NCBI GenBank assembly: GCA_036874045.1
Contig: CM072341.1
Span: forward strand, 11,854,501-11,918,500
Source of the DNA: Cymodocea nodosa
Taxonomy: Eukaryota > Streptophyta > Magnoliopsida > Alismatales > Cymodoceaceae
DNA length: 64,000 bases
Direction: 5' to 3'
Shown here: positions 35,192 through 46,033 of the stretch, piece by piece
How the letters are laid out: each line of letters begins with the position of its first letter
How positions within the stretch are numbered: position 1 is the stretch's first letter
Notes under the pieces: generated by a model
The model's database searches: none
Seen by the model: the letters and a program-made list of their open reading frames with translations, nothing else
Told to the model about the DNA's origin: nothing
Position numbers and translations under genes: made by a program

Positions 35192-36640
35192 ATGGAGTAA
35201 AACTTCTGGGATCAGATTGACACTACAGAATTCCTCAAATAATCGGAGGAATGACATTTAAGGTAAAAGATTAGAAATACTACTAGAGAGAAGCAACTAC
35301 AAAAGGTAGAGGATGATCTCTTTTTTTTACAAGAAGACTCATAGATTTAAATATTAGAATACTTGCATTAATGGAGACAAGAATAAGGGTGGCAACTGAA
35401 ACTACTGTCAATAGAGAAAGAAAAATCAGGTTTAGCAATGAAGTTGCCTTAGAACTTATACAAAGGAAATCTAGACTGTGGTTTATAAGGGAGATAGTTG
35501 CATATGCAAGAATGCAATGCAAAGAGCAACAAAGAAGGGAACAAGCTAAAATACAGGAAGCACAAGAGTAGTAGTTGGAACCTTCACATCAATAACAACT
35601 AAGAGAGTAAGCTAAAGTGTCTACAACAACAGAGCAATAATCAGGACCTTCATACTAACCACAACAAGGAGAAAAAGTTGTAATGGTAAGTCTAGGATCT
35701 AAGGAGGAAGAAAAAGAATTAGAAGAGTTAATTAAACTCTCCAAAGACCAAGGTGCTGATGAAGCCTTGGCTAGAGTTAAAGCACTTATTCTATTTGATG
35801 GAATCCAAAGGAGAAGGATCCAAGAAAAAGTACAAGCAAAAATAAAATTTAGATTGCAACAGTATTAGGAAGCAACTACAACATCAGTTGCAAAAGAGGA
35901 AGCTGAGGTTGGTCCTTCAAAACTAGTAAATATAGAGCAAGCAGTAAAATAGGAAGAGTTAGTACCTATGGCTTGAGTGCCTAAAGAGCCTCTTTTTGTT
36001 GATTTGTTATCTGAAAAAGAAGAAGAAGAAGAGTAGGCACAACTATTAAGAAGAAGAAAAGGAAAAGAATAGTGTTTAAGGCTCAAGAAGAAATTAAATC
36101 TGAGCCTATAGTATTTACAGTAGGGTATAAAGAGCCTATTTTTGTAGATTTGCTATTAGAAGAATAAGAAGAACAAGAGCAGGAGCAAAGAGGAGAAGAA
36201 AAACATACTGAAATTAATCTATAACCTAAAGAATTGAAAAAAGAAGTTAAGATAGAATATACTATGCTCGAGACTCCTTCCCAATCTACCACAAAATCAA
36301 AAAGAACAGTAACGAAGCAAATTGGTAGTGAGGAGAAAGAAGAAAGAGAAGAAGTTAAGTAGAAGCTAAACAGAAAGAAGTTGACAAATTCCTCTAAAGA
36401 GAATGAAATTCTTCAGTAACTTATGGAGAAAATGCAAGATAAAAGTGTGGAAAGTTCTACAAGCTTTCCATCACATTTCAGAATTGAAAGGCAAGAATCT
36501 CTAGATTATTTTCAACAACAATTACAACAACAAGCTCAGCAAATAGAAGAAGAAATTCAAGAACAAACCCTTTTGGAGCAACAAATTCAAATGTCTGATC
36601 CAATAGAAGCAACAATTCTGAATGAAAAAGGCATAAATCT
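35192..36640 (+). pseudogene. element A accessory ORF (coiled-coil, Gln/Glu-rich), decayed
   Basis: Fragmented frame homologous to the ORF of element B (61879-60238). Shared segments include METRIRVATE.T..ERKI, LELIQRK.RLWF, EPLFVDLL or EPTFVDLI, EEEEE.AQL and RRKGKE. A long Gln/Glu-rich segment (about 36423-36640, LDYFQQQLQQQAQQIEEEIQ) precedes a junction to gag. Nearly every stop lies where Gln is expected. The PF20167-like second half present in B is missing here, and the ORF runs into gag through a deletion. Confidence 0.6.
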
Positions 36641-36649
36641 TTATTAGAA

Positions 36650-37165
36650 TCTACTTGTTAGAATGGATTTTTAAAACTGTATAGTGAAGAAGCATGGACA
36701 TACTTAGAGAATTTTGCAAAAAGAACAACTTAGTGGGAAAACTCGATTGAAGTTATTACAAATAAAAGAATATTGCTAAGGAGAATGCATGAAATAAATT
36801 CAAGCACTATGCTTAAAGTTAAATTAATTAAGTTAACAAAGAAAATAAAGTAGTTATTATTAAATCAAAAACTAGTAAATAAGAATGTAAATATTAATGA
36901 CTTAGATATTATTTATGCTAGAAATCAGAAAGATAACTTTGGAAATTCTTATAACCCTAATTGGAGAAATCACATGAATCCATCTTGGAGAAATAACAAT
37001 TTCTAGGGAGGAGAAAATATAAATCATAAAAATATAAGTTATAAAGTATTAATTGAATAAGGATTTAGAATAGAGAAATTAGAAAAGATAATTCAACAAT
37101 TAAACAATCGTCTAGATCATGTATTTAGAAATGCTGTCATTTAAAATCAAAATATGAATAGAAAT
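36650..37165 (+). pseudogene. element A gag, C-terminal half
   Basis: Colinear with B gag: STC.NGFLKLYSEEAWTYLENF, AKRTT.WENS, INSSTMLKVKL, NVNINDLDIIYA, then SYNPNWRNHMNPSWRNN and KLEKIIQQLNN. The STC-stop-NG stop occurs in both copies (TAG in A, TAA in B). A copia solo LTR cuts it after base 37165; it resumes at 38898 with YTPRQKESIEVRSSRG and stops near 38985. Confidence 0.75.
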
Positions 37166-38897
37166 TGTTGAGTATTTTGTTTTGATGATGTGTGCTGAAT
37201 GAATATAATCATATTTGCTCAATTACTATTGCTTGTGAAAAAAAATTAAAATCATCAATTAATACAAAAAAAGCTTACTACCATAAATATTTGTCTGTAT
37301 TGGATCTGAAGTTAATAACTAATCGTTTCGTTGCATTAATTTCTCTTTTAACTAAACGTTAAGTTAACGTATGTTTTTATTGGAAAGCATGATAAGTTTG
37401 AAAGTTATATCTTCTGTATCATAAATAGTGCATGCTTAGACAACTCATCAAGTTAGAGTTTTATTTGTATAGAGGTCACGTGAGAACTCGTTAAGTTAGA
37501 TGCTTAAAGGTTAAAATAAGTCACGTGATAACTCGTTAAGTTAGTGAGTAAAAGAAGAGACGAACTCGTTAAGTTAGTGTTATACACGTGGTGAAATTAT
37601 AAGTTACGAATGTTGTATTGTATCACTTGAGGTGCACATGTTTAACTCGTTAAGTTAACATAACTAAACGCGTTAAGTTAACATAACTAAACGCGTTAAG
37701 TTACTATATTGAATACTAAGGCAACGCGTTAGGTTAGCGTTATAAACTTAAGTTGTTATTTTTGCATGTGGTAAAATTCTTATTATAAAAACATTTGTTT
37801 ATTACTGAATCGGTGAGTTAAAGTTTTTTCGGAGACTTACAGTCGTAACTATCCGAAAGGTAACTTAAGTCATGTTTTCAGGTCTTAACACGTGTCTCAC
37901 TAGTTTTATATTATAAAGAGTATTTCGGTGACTTACAACCGTAACTATCCGAAACTTAAACTATTTTTGATGAGTTATCGTTTAACCTTCCGAAAGAAAG
38001 GTTAAGCTGGTTCATTGAGTTAGCATAACACCACAGACTTAGTTCATTGAGTTAGCTACAATACTTGTCACGTGAAATGTCACATGAGGAACTCATTAAG
38101 TTAGAAATGTTAAGTTATATATATATACTTGTGTTACTTATTTAGTTAACATTAAAGTAACAACTTCTTATTACACTGATGAAAATTCTTTAGACGAGAA
38201 AGTTTATTTTGTAGGAAATTTTTTAGAGATTCATGACTGATGATTAAAGAAATTTCGAAATATAAACATGGGTTAGAACGTGTGTGTCTCGATGAAGGAA
38301 AAAGAAAAGACGTGGAGAAGTGGAAAACTGGTAGTGGTTAAACGTGAAGGATATGCATGAAATGAAGATATAATATAAAAGGCATAGAATTCTCGTTGAT
38401 CAAACCATTCCTACACACCAAACGAAAAATCTTTTTCAGGGATCAAAAACACCTTCTCGAGGAAAATCTCTCAAGTGAAAGAAAATTCAATGAAGTAGAA
38501 AAGGTCAGATTTATGTCGCTGAAGATTTGAAGTATCAGAAAAAAGCAAATTCGGTGAAGCAAAGAAAGACAAGATATTCGTCACTAAAGAATTGCTGAAG
38601 AAGAAAAAGAAGAAGAAGAAAGATTTCAAACAGGGAGAAATGTTTTAAATTCCGTAAATTAGTTTTCTCTGTTTGTAGTTATGAAATTGTTTAGATGATA
38701 CATGGTATCGAGATATAATTGCATCTACAATTTTTGAGGAGAATTGAATTGTACATTGTAATTGAAACCTTGAATAAAAATGATTTTACGAAAACAATGT
38801 CTCGACTTGTTTTTGAGTTTTAAAGTTTCAATTATATTTCAAAAAATATTAAAAATACACAATTCACCCCTCTCTTGTGTAGCCATAGGATCCTACA
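37166..38897 (+). mobile_element. solo LTR of a SIRE/Maximus-like copia element (1732 bp)
   Basis: It starts TGTTGAGTATTTTGTTTTG and ends TAGCCATAGGATCCTACA, with a perfect 5-bp target duplication GAAAT (37161-37165 and 38898-38902). The LTR carries about ten ACTCGTTAAGTTA-type motifs (37480-38105), paired TTCGG..CCGAAA boxes, and the CACCCCTCTCTTGTGTAGCC end typical of this copia group. No internal region, so it arose by LTR-LTR recombination. Confidence 0.85.
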
Positions 38898-38902
38898 GAA
38901 AT

Positions 38903-40028
38903 ATACCCCCTAGACAAAAGGAATCAATAGAAGTTAGATCTTCTAGAGGACTACCAATGCAAGCAATGCCTAACCAGAATCTTTAACTGAAACTCAGGAA
39001 ATGATCTGAAATCTTGAAAGAGCTTAAATGTTGATTTTTAGATTAAATGAGATACATATGATCAAGGATACATTTAATTTGATTAATTAAACTTGTAGAA
39101 TGTTTTATGTGTAAATCTTATTAAACTATAGAAAAAGTATAAGCTTATTGATATGGATTCATATTTTCAGTAGATTGTAGAAGTAGGATTATATGAGTGT
39201 TTTATTGCATCTGTATTAATGAAATACATATATATACTATGCAGAAAAGAAAAGAAGAGAAAAACTTTGAGAGTTTATTGATTTGTTTAATCACGAGCCT
39301 TTTGTACTTGAGTAAATAAATATGTAAGAATTGTTGACCTAAAAAAGAACTCTTTAAATCTAGTAACCTAAGATCCTGATTAGATCTGGAATTGTTGACT
39401 GAAAGCTCGATACATGGGTACACTTGAACGCTCTTGTATGATTCAAACTTTTCAAATTAACTTTTAAAGTAAAAATATGCATATACTGTTCTGAAAACAT
39501 AAAAGTATTTTGTGAAGATACAAATATCTTTTTAATCGAGTATATTCTCTGTTATCTATGATTACTGAAGTATGAATCTAGAATTAGACTTTTGAAGTTG
39601 TTTATTTGAGATACAATTCATTATTCTTCAAGTTTTAATCATATTGAGTTGAATTGTGTTTTGATTCGTATGTAGTTGAAATTTATTCTAGAAATCATAT
39701 TGAAAAATTCAAGATAATAGATATTTGAAAAGAAAAAAATTGATAATATAACTGCCACCTATGTGATGCTAGTATATTTTGTATGTAATTTACATATGTT
39801 TTTAATATATTTGCAAGTTGGAAAGGAGAAAACAATGTTAAATTAGATTACTGAATTATACAAAATATCTTTATATTAATCTAATCTTAGTATTCTGAAG
39901 ATATAAAATGAAGAAATATTTTTTATAAGGAATACTGATTTATGAAGGAAGAAATAGTTCTAGCATTGTAGAAAAATCAACTAGTTAGATCTTAATAGTT
40001 TGCTAAGGGACTAGAAAAAGTTAAGTAT
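38903..40028 (+). other. element A 3' noncoding region
   Basis: Gag remnant ends near 38985. The rest is AT-rich noncoding sequence leading to the polypurine tract at 40029-40036. Confidence 0.5.
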
Positions 40029-41083
40029 AGGGGAAGTGTTTAGAATGAAAAAGTGCATAATATTAATGGTTAAATAATGGTTAATTGCATTATATTTAGC
40101 TTATCATATGAGAATTAAGTCATTATGTTATAATTGCACTATTATATGCTTTAATGAAAGAATCTACATAATTTCAAGGAATTAGTGTTAATTAAGTATA
40201 TTTTTACACTATCGATGAGTTACAAGCTTTGTAATTCTTAAATATCTAAAATGTCTATTATTTCGGAGAGTTACATTTTATGCATTGAATAGTTGTTTTT
40301 TAAACGCTTAAAGAATACTTTATTATTTCACGTAGGACACATGTTGTAATCTTAATATATAACTTAAGTGGATTTTTGGTAAGTTAGGTGCTAACTATCT
40401 GAAAGGCATATAAGTTTCAGATACTTATAGTTGTAAGTATCTGAAATATCCTTTTTATTCATAAAGTAGAATTATGCACGTGTGAATTTAAATGTTTTAT
40501 TATGTCACATGAGATGCACATGTTTAACTCGTTAAGTTAACATAACTATATGCATTGAGTTACTTGAATATACACTAACGTAATGCGTTGTTTTAGTATT
40601 ATAAGCTTATAAGTTATTCCTTTACTACATGTGTTTTATAGTTAAGTCAACAAAGTAAGTCTATTGAGTTACACTAACTCTATGGACTAGTTATTTTCTA
40701 ACATGCCACTGTAGAAGTTGTAGAAACAGACAATACGTAAGAAAACCACGATTGCATGTATCACGTAGGAATTAACTCATGGGATGAAGAAGAAATCACC
40801 ATTGTTGATACGAATGAAGGAAATCCAACCGATCATAAAGGTAGAAGTAGTTACTACTGAAAGAAATATAAAAGAAGAGGAGAAAAATGAAGAAAGTGTG
40901 TGTGAAGGTGGAGGACCGCGCTAACTGCAAGAAGCATTAGAAGTTCTTTGAAGCTCCACAACACTACCAAAATCATCAACTATTGGAGGTCTGTGATGAT
41001 ACTTTCCAGATGTTGGGTCAATTCTAAGCTAAACACGGTGATTGACAATCACTATGAGGAGTGATCGCATCACAGGAAGGGAA

Positions 41084-42438
41084 TGAAAGGACCTCTAGAT
41101 TTTGATAATCCAAAAATCAATGTGAGGAATCAAAGTGTATTTCTTAAGTATAATAGTTAAGCAAAAGAGTAGAAGATGATACAGACAGTTTAAAATTTGC
41201 TGCAAGTGATAAAAAGGATTTCGGAAGGTTACTAGGCTTAACTATCTAGAAGAAACAAAATTTCGGTAAGTTATCAAGCCTAAGTATTTGATGAATTAAG
41301 CCTTAAGTAGTAGAATCACCATCGAACAGTTAGAAGAGTAATTATCTGAAATTACAAAATCTTTGGAAGGTTTTAAAGATAGTTGGCTGAATGATCGGAG
41401 AGTTAAGGTGTTAACTATCCGAAAACTTAAGGAAAATAGAAAAGTTAGGAAGGCTAACTATCTGAAACTTAAGTCATTGAATTTCCCATGTGCAGAAATC
41501 CAGACAGAAGCTTAAAAGAAGAATCGGAAAGTTACTGTAGCTAACTATCTAAAAAGTTGAAGAGTTTCGGTGAGTTACAGTTATAACCATCCGAAACTTA
41601 AGTTATTCTATTATACACGTGCTAAAATGAGAAAGTAGTCGAAAACTTAAAAGAAGGAAATCGGAGGGTTACTATAGCCAACTATCCAAACACTTTGGTG
41701 AGTTACAGTTACAAGTATCCAATTTTATGACACCTCAGGTGTACGACTTGAAATACTACGTGGTAAAGAGACTTAAGTGAGTTTTTAGTAAGTTACAAGT
41801 ATTCTTCGGAGAGTTACATTGTTAAACCTCTGAAAAACCTAGAAAATCAGAAGGGTATCTTGAAATACCTCCCTAAATAGTAACTTACCAAATTTGGGTC
41901 TGAAATCTTACCAAGTATAGCAGAATACATTTGTTGGAAGAAAATATAATTGTTACACATAATAGTATATATACAAGCAACAGACAACAAAATCAGATAG
42001 CTTTTTGCTAATACAAATTTATACACCAAGCTCAATAGAAAAAAGTCTTCAAGATCAAATCATCATCAGCATATATAGACTCAAATTTAGAATCTCACAA
42101 CGCACTCAACTCTAATACATTCAAGCAAGTGTTTACTAAAGTACACAAATTAAAAACTTCAGAAAGGTTGGTTGGAGCAACGACCTGAAAGCTCAATCAG
42201 ATTGGTTGGTTCTTGCTTTGACCTTAAAGTAAGTGTTTTGTAAGTCTTTGAAAGTTTAGTGAAGCCCAAGTATCTCTTAGGGGTGGACTAGTCGTTAGTG
42301 GTGAACCAACTAAACATCTTGTGTGCATTCTTTTTATTGTGTGTCTGCTATTTTACATTACCAATTATTCGTCCAATTTCTAAGAAACAAATATTATTAC
42401 CATTCACCCCCCCTTTAGTAAGCCATCAGGTCCTAACA
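41084..42438 (+). mobile_element. solo LTR of a second copia family (1355 bp)
   Basis: Starts TGAAAGGACCTCTAGATTTT and ends TTTAGTAAGCCATCAGGTCCTAACA-like sequence (last bases GGTCCTAACA). Flanks GGGAA and AAGAA are a degraded 5-bp duplication. The related uninterrupted LTR at 50996-53075 reads straight through this point (near 51800), proving insertion. It carries many TCGGAGAGTTAC..GTTAACTATCCGAAA inverted pairs. Confidence 0.65.
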
Positions 42439-42696
42439 AAGAAACCATTTTCACTAAGCACCGACTTATATCTCAAGAGATAGTAAAACTTCTAGCCTTG
42501 GTTTTGGGTTGATGCCAATATACTGAAGAAGAGATCAACTTACAAGTCTTAGTTCATAATTCTATAGGGAGAGGAGGCAAGATTGTGAGTGGTTAAGTTT
42601 TCAATGGTGTAATCTCATTGCATGTAGTGACGAAAGTTCTTATTGTCGATAGAGATTTTTTACATTTCACCTTTCGCTCATCTTCAGGAATATATC

Positions 42697-44277
42697 TGTA
42701 GGGTCGTATGGCTACACAAGAGGGGGGTGAATTGTGTATCTTTAATATTTTCTGAAATATATTTGAAACTTTAAAACTTAAAAACAAGTCGAGACATTGT
42801 TTTCATAAAATCATTTTTATTCAAGGTTTCAATTACAATATACAATTCAATTCTCCTCAGAAATTGTAGATGCAATTATATTTCGATACCATGTATCATC
42901 TAAACAATTTCATAACTACAAATAGAGAAAACTAATTTACGGAATTTAAAACTTTTCTCCCTGTTTGAGATCTTTCTTCTTCTTCTTTTTCTTCTTCAGC
43001 AATTCTTCAGTGACGAATATCTTGTCTTTTCATGCTTCACCGAATTTGCTTTCTTTTGATACTTCAAATCTTCAGTGACAAAAATCTTACCTTTTTATGC
43101 TTCACTGAACTTTCTTCCACTTGAGAGATTTTCCCCGAGAAGATGTTTTTGATCCCTAAAAAAGATTTTTCTTTTGGTGTGCAGGGATGGTTTGATCCTT
43201 GAAAAGATTTTTCGTTTTGTGTGCAAGGATAAATTGATCAACGAGAATTCTACACCTTTTATACTGTATCTTCATTTCATGCATATCCTTCACATTTAAC
43301 CACCACCAGTTTTCTACTTCTCCACGTCTTTTCTTTTTCCTTCATCGAAACACACACGTTCTAACCCACGTTTATATTTTAAATTTTCTTTAATCATCAG
43401 TCCTAGATCTCTGAAAAATTTCCTGCAAAATAAACTTTCTCGTCCAAAAGTTTTTCATCAGTGTAATAAGAAGTCGTTACTTTAATGTTAACTAAACATG
43501 TAACACAAGTATATATATAACTTAACGTTTCTAACTTAACGAGTTCCTCATGTGCCATTTCACGTGACAAGTACTGTAGCTAACTCAACGAACTATGTCC
43601 GTGGTGTTATGCTATCTCAACGAACCATCTCCGTTGTGTTATGATAACTCAACGAACCAGTAATAAACAAATGTTTTTATAATAAGAATTTTACCACATG
43701 CAAAAATAACAACTTAAGTTTATAACGCTAACCTAACGCATTGCCTTAGTGTTCAATATAGCAACTCAACGAGTTTAGTTATGTTAACTTAACGAGTTAA
43801 ACATGTGCACCTCACGTGATACAATACAACATTCATAACTTATAATTTCACCACGTGTATAACACTAACTTAACGAGTTCGTCTCTTCTTTTACTCACTA
43901 ACTTAACGAGTTATCACGTGACCTATTTTAACCTTTAAGTATCTAACTTAACGAGTTCTCACGTGACCTCTATACAAACAAAACTCTAACTTAACGAGTT
44001 GTCTAAACGTGCACTATTCATGATACAAAAGATATAACATTAAAACATATCATGCTTTTCAATAAAAACACACGTTAACTTAACGTTTAGCTAAATGAGA
44101 AATTAATGCAACGAAACGACTAGTTATTAACTTCAAATCCAATACAGACAAGTATTTATATCAGCAAGCTTTTTCTGTATTAATTGATGATTTTAATTTC
44201 TTTTCACAAGCAATAGTAATTGAGCAAATATGATTATTTTCATTCAGCACACATCATCAAAACAAAAATACTCAACA
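42697..44277 (-). mobile_element. solo LTR, SIRE-like copia family, minus orientation (1581 bp)
   Basis: Reverse complement of the LTR type at 37166-38897: plus strand begins TGTAGGGTCGTATGGCTACA and ends AAATACTCAACA. It has a perfect 5-bp duplication ATATC (42692-42696 and 44278-44282) and holds about ten TAACTTAACGAGTT motifs (43500-44010). Confidence 0.85.
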
Positions 44278-45654
44278 ATATCAAAACAAAAATACTAAAA
44301 AAATTTAATTATTTGTGTTTACATTTAGTATTAATATATTGTATTGTTTGTTTTGTATCATGATTAATGTTATTAGTGTCAATATTGTGAATGTTTTATG
44401 TTTATTTGATTTAGAAAATAGAAAGTAGTTTTATTATTCACTAAAATTGATTCATATAGAAAACTAAAGATCTTAATGGTTACTATTCGAAATATCTAAA
44501 TATTAGTGTTGATTAATGACAAATCTCAGATTAACTAGCATTAAAAAGCTTAATTAATGTTATTTACATTTTATGGAACCGCCCAATGGATGGCCAAATT
44601 CCTCTATGAATAGTAGTATTTAACTGGAAAGGTAGGCTCGTAGAGTTAACTTAAGTTCATGAAGTTAGTTTGTTGAGTTAGTTGTAACTCTACGAACTAA
44701 ATCTGTTAAGTTAACAGTAACTCAACGAAGTGTTTAATTGAACACATATAAACTCTGGCAAAAAAAAAATTTAAAATAGTACACAATTCTTACTCAATCT
44801 CTATGGGATCAACTTGTACTTGTACACAAATATAATATACACTATGCACTTGTAATTAAAAACACAAATTGGACTTAATATCTAATTTGTGTGAAAATTA
44901 TTTGTTTACAATTGAATGCAAATTTATGCATAAAAAGTAAACAAAACATACCGAACACCGCCCTCACCCTACCCTCTCTTGCTCTCACCCTACTCGTGCT
45001 TTGCCATTTCCAGCCGCCCTCGCTCGCTGCACATGGCCGCTCTTGGTTGCCCTCGCCTTCGCCTACTACACATGGCCACTCTCGCTTGTGCATGCACACA
45101 CCCTCATCGCCCTCGCCCAACCTTGCCTACCTTTGGTAAGAGCCTTTGTTTTTTCAGAAAGGAAAGGGTATTTTCTTTACTCTTGAATATTGTTTAGGGA
45201 TATGTAGTTTCATAGATTTGCTTTCTTATCATTCGATTGTTTAGGTATAAATCATGTCTTTTTCTGAAATTAAGGGGTTGAGAAAAGCTATTGCAAATGT
45301 AATTTATGCTATTAGGCTATGATTAGTTTCATCAACTTGCGAGAATCACAAGTGTGCATTGGCAACTCCATTGAACAATATATTTTAGTATGATGTTGTT
45401 CTATTGGATTGTTATTATCATTTGATCTCAAATCCTCGTTTGCATTAATGTTTGTTTTGTAATATCGTAATTTTGTGGTATCTTTCCAAAATAATGGCAA
45501 TGTATCATCATGGTTCTCTCAAACTAAAATCTTTAATTGATTACGATTAAAGGAATGCAATACTTTTATTATGTCATTTGACAATGTTCAATGCCTACCT
45601 TTTCCTCTATTTAAGATAATGGCTTGTGGAGAAAGAAGTTATAGGCAATAGAAA

Positions 45655-46033
45655 ACCAACGAATGTTGTTGAGAATTTTAATTATAGGCATTCACAATTG
45701 AGGACAGTGATTAAATGTACATTTGAGGTTATAAAACATTAATTCGCAATTTTACGTGGTTGCATGCCATTTTCATATCCAACACAGGTGAAAATTGTTA
45801 TTGCATGTTTCTTACTTCATAATTTCATTCGTCAAGTAGATTCAATTGATTTTCTTGAAGATTTACAAGATGAATTAATAGAAATTGACATTGTTAATGA
45901 GATATTAAGTACAAATGAAGGAGTAGAAGAAATAAAAAATATTATTGGAATGTCTTAAGAAGAGAAGAAAGAAATAGCTAATACAATGCGAGAAAATATT
46001 ATGAATGCTATGTGGGAAGGACAAAGAAGTTGA
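45655..46033 (+). pseudogene. PIF/Harbinger transposase C-terminal fragment, copy 2
   Basis: Reads NFNYRHSQLRTVIKCTFEVIKH, one stop, FAILRGCMPFSYPTQVKIV, ACFLLHNFIRQVD, then an acidic tail ending at the TGA of 46031-46033. It matches the end of the HARBI1-like DDE domain (FN.RHSSLRNVIER.FG.LK.RF.IL..TQV.IV.ACC.LHNFIR) better than the copy at 1476-1925. Two stops (in KH.FAIL and after GMS) make it a pseudogene. Confidence 0.78.

Larger units (their letters stand above)
28930..44948 (+). mobile_element. element A: Athila/Tat-like Ty3/gypsy retrotransposon with nested insertions
   Basis: Order seen: truncated 5' LTR (28930-29667), pre-protease, protease, RT, RNase H, integrase (to about 34546), a noncoding spacer, an accessory ORF (35192-36640), gag C-terminal half (36650-37165 and 38898-38985), 3' noncoding region, polypurine tract AGGGGAAG (40029-40036), 3' LTR (40037-about 44948). 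LTRs start TGTTTAGAATGAAAAAGTG. Gag contains NPNWRNHMNPSWRNN, typical of the Athila/Tat branch. Inside it are a 5S-headed SINE and three solo copia LTRs. Without insertions the 3' LTR is about 1.97 kb. A clean target duplication was not found (ACCGC left, ACCGA right at best). gag lies after pol, which is not the usual order. Confidence 0.75.
40037..44948 (+). repeat. element A 3' LTR, interrupted by two solo LTRs
   Basis: LTR sequence occupies 40037-41083, 42439-42696 and 44278-about 44948. The left part is colinear with the 5' LTR. The right part ends with TCTCTATGGGATCAACTTG and a TATGCACTTGTAATTAAAA word, the U5-like signature seen near the 3' end of many Athila/Tat LTRs. The minus-strand solo LTR at 50996-53075 is an uninterrupted relative that confirms the joins. 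Confidence 0.7.

Noticed and set aside
37480..38105. Repeated ACTCGTTAAGTTA motifs as a CRISPR-like array
   Set aside because: Spacing is irregular, the repeats are in plant LTRs, and there is no cas context.
28924..44954. ACCGC / ACCGA as a target duplication of element A
   Set aside because: Only four of five bases match and the LTR end cannot be fixed to the base; left as unresolved.
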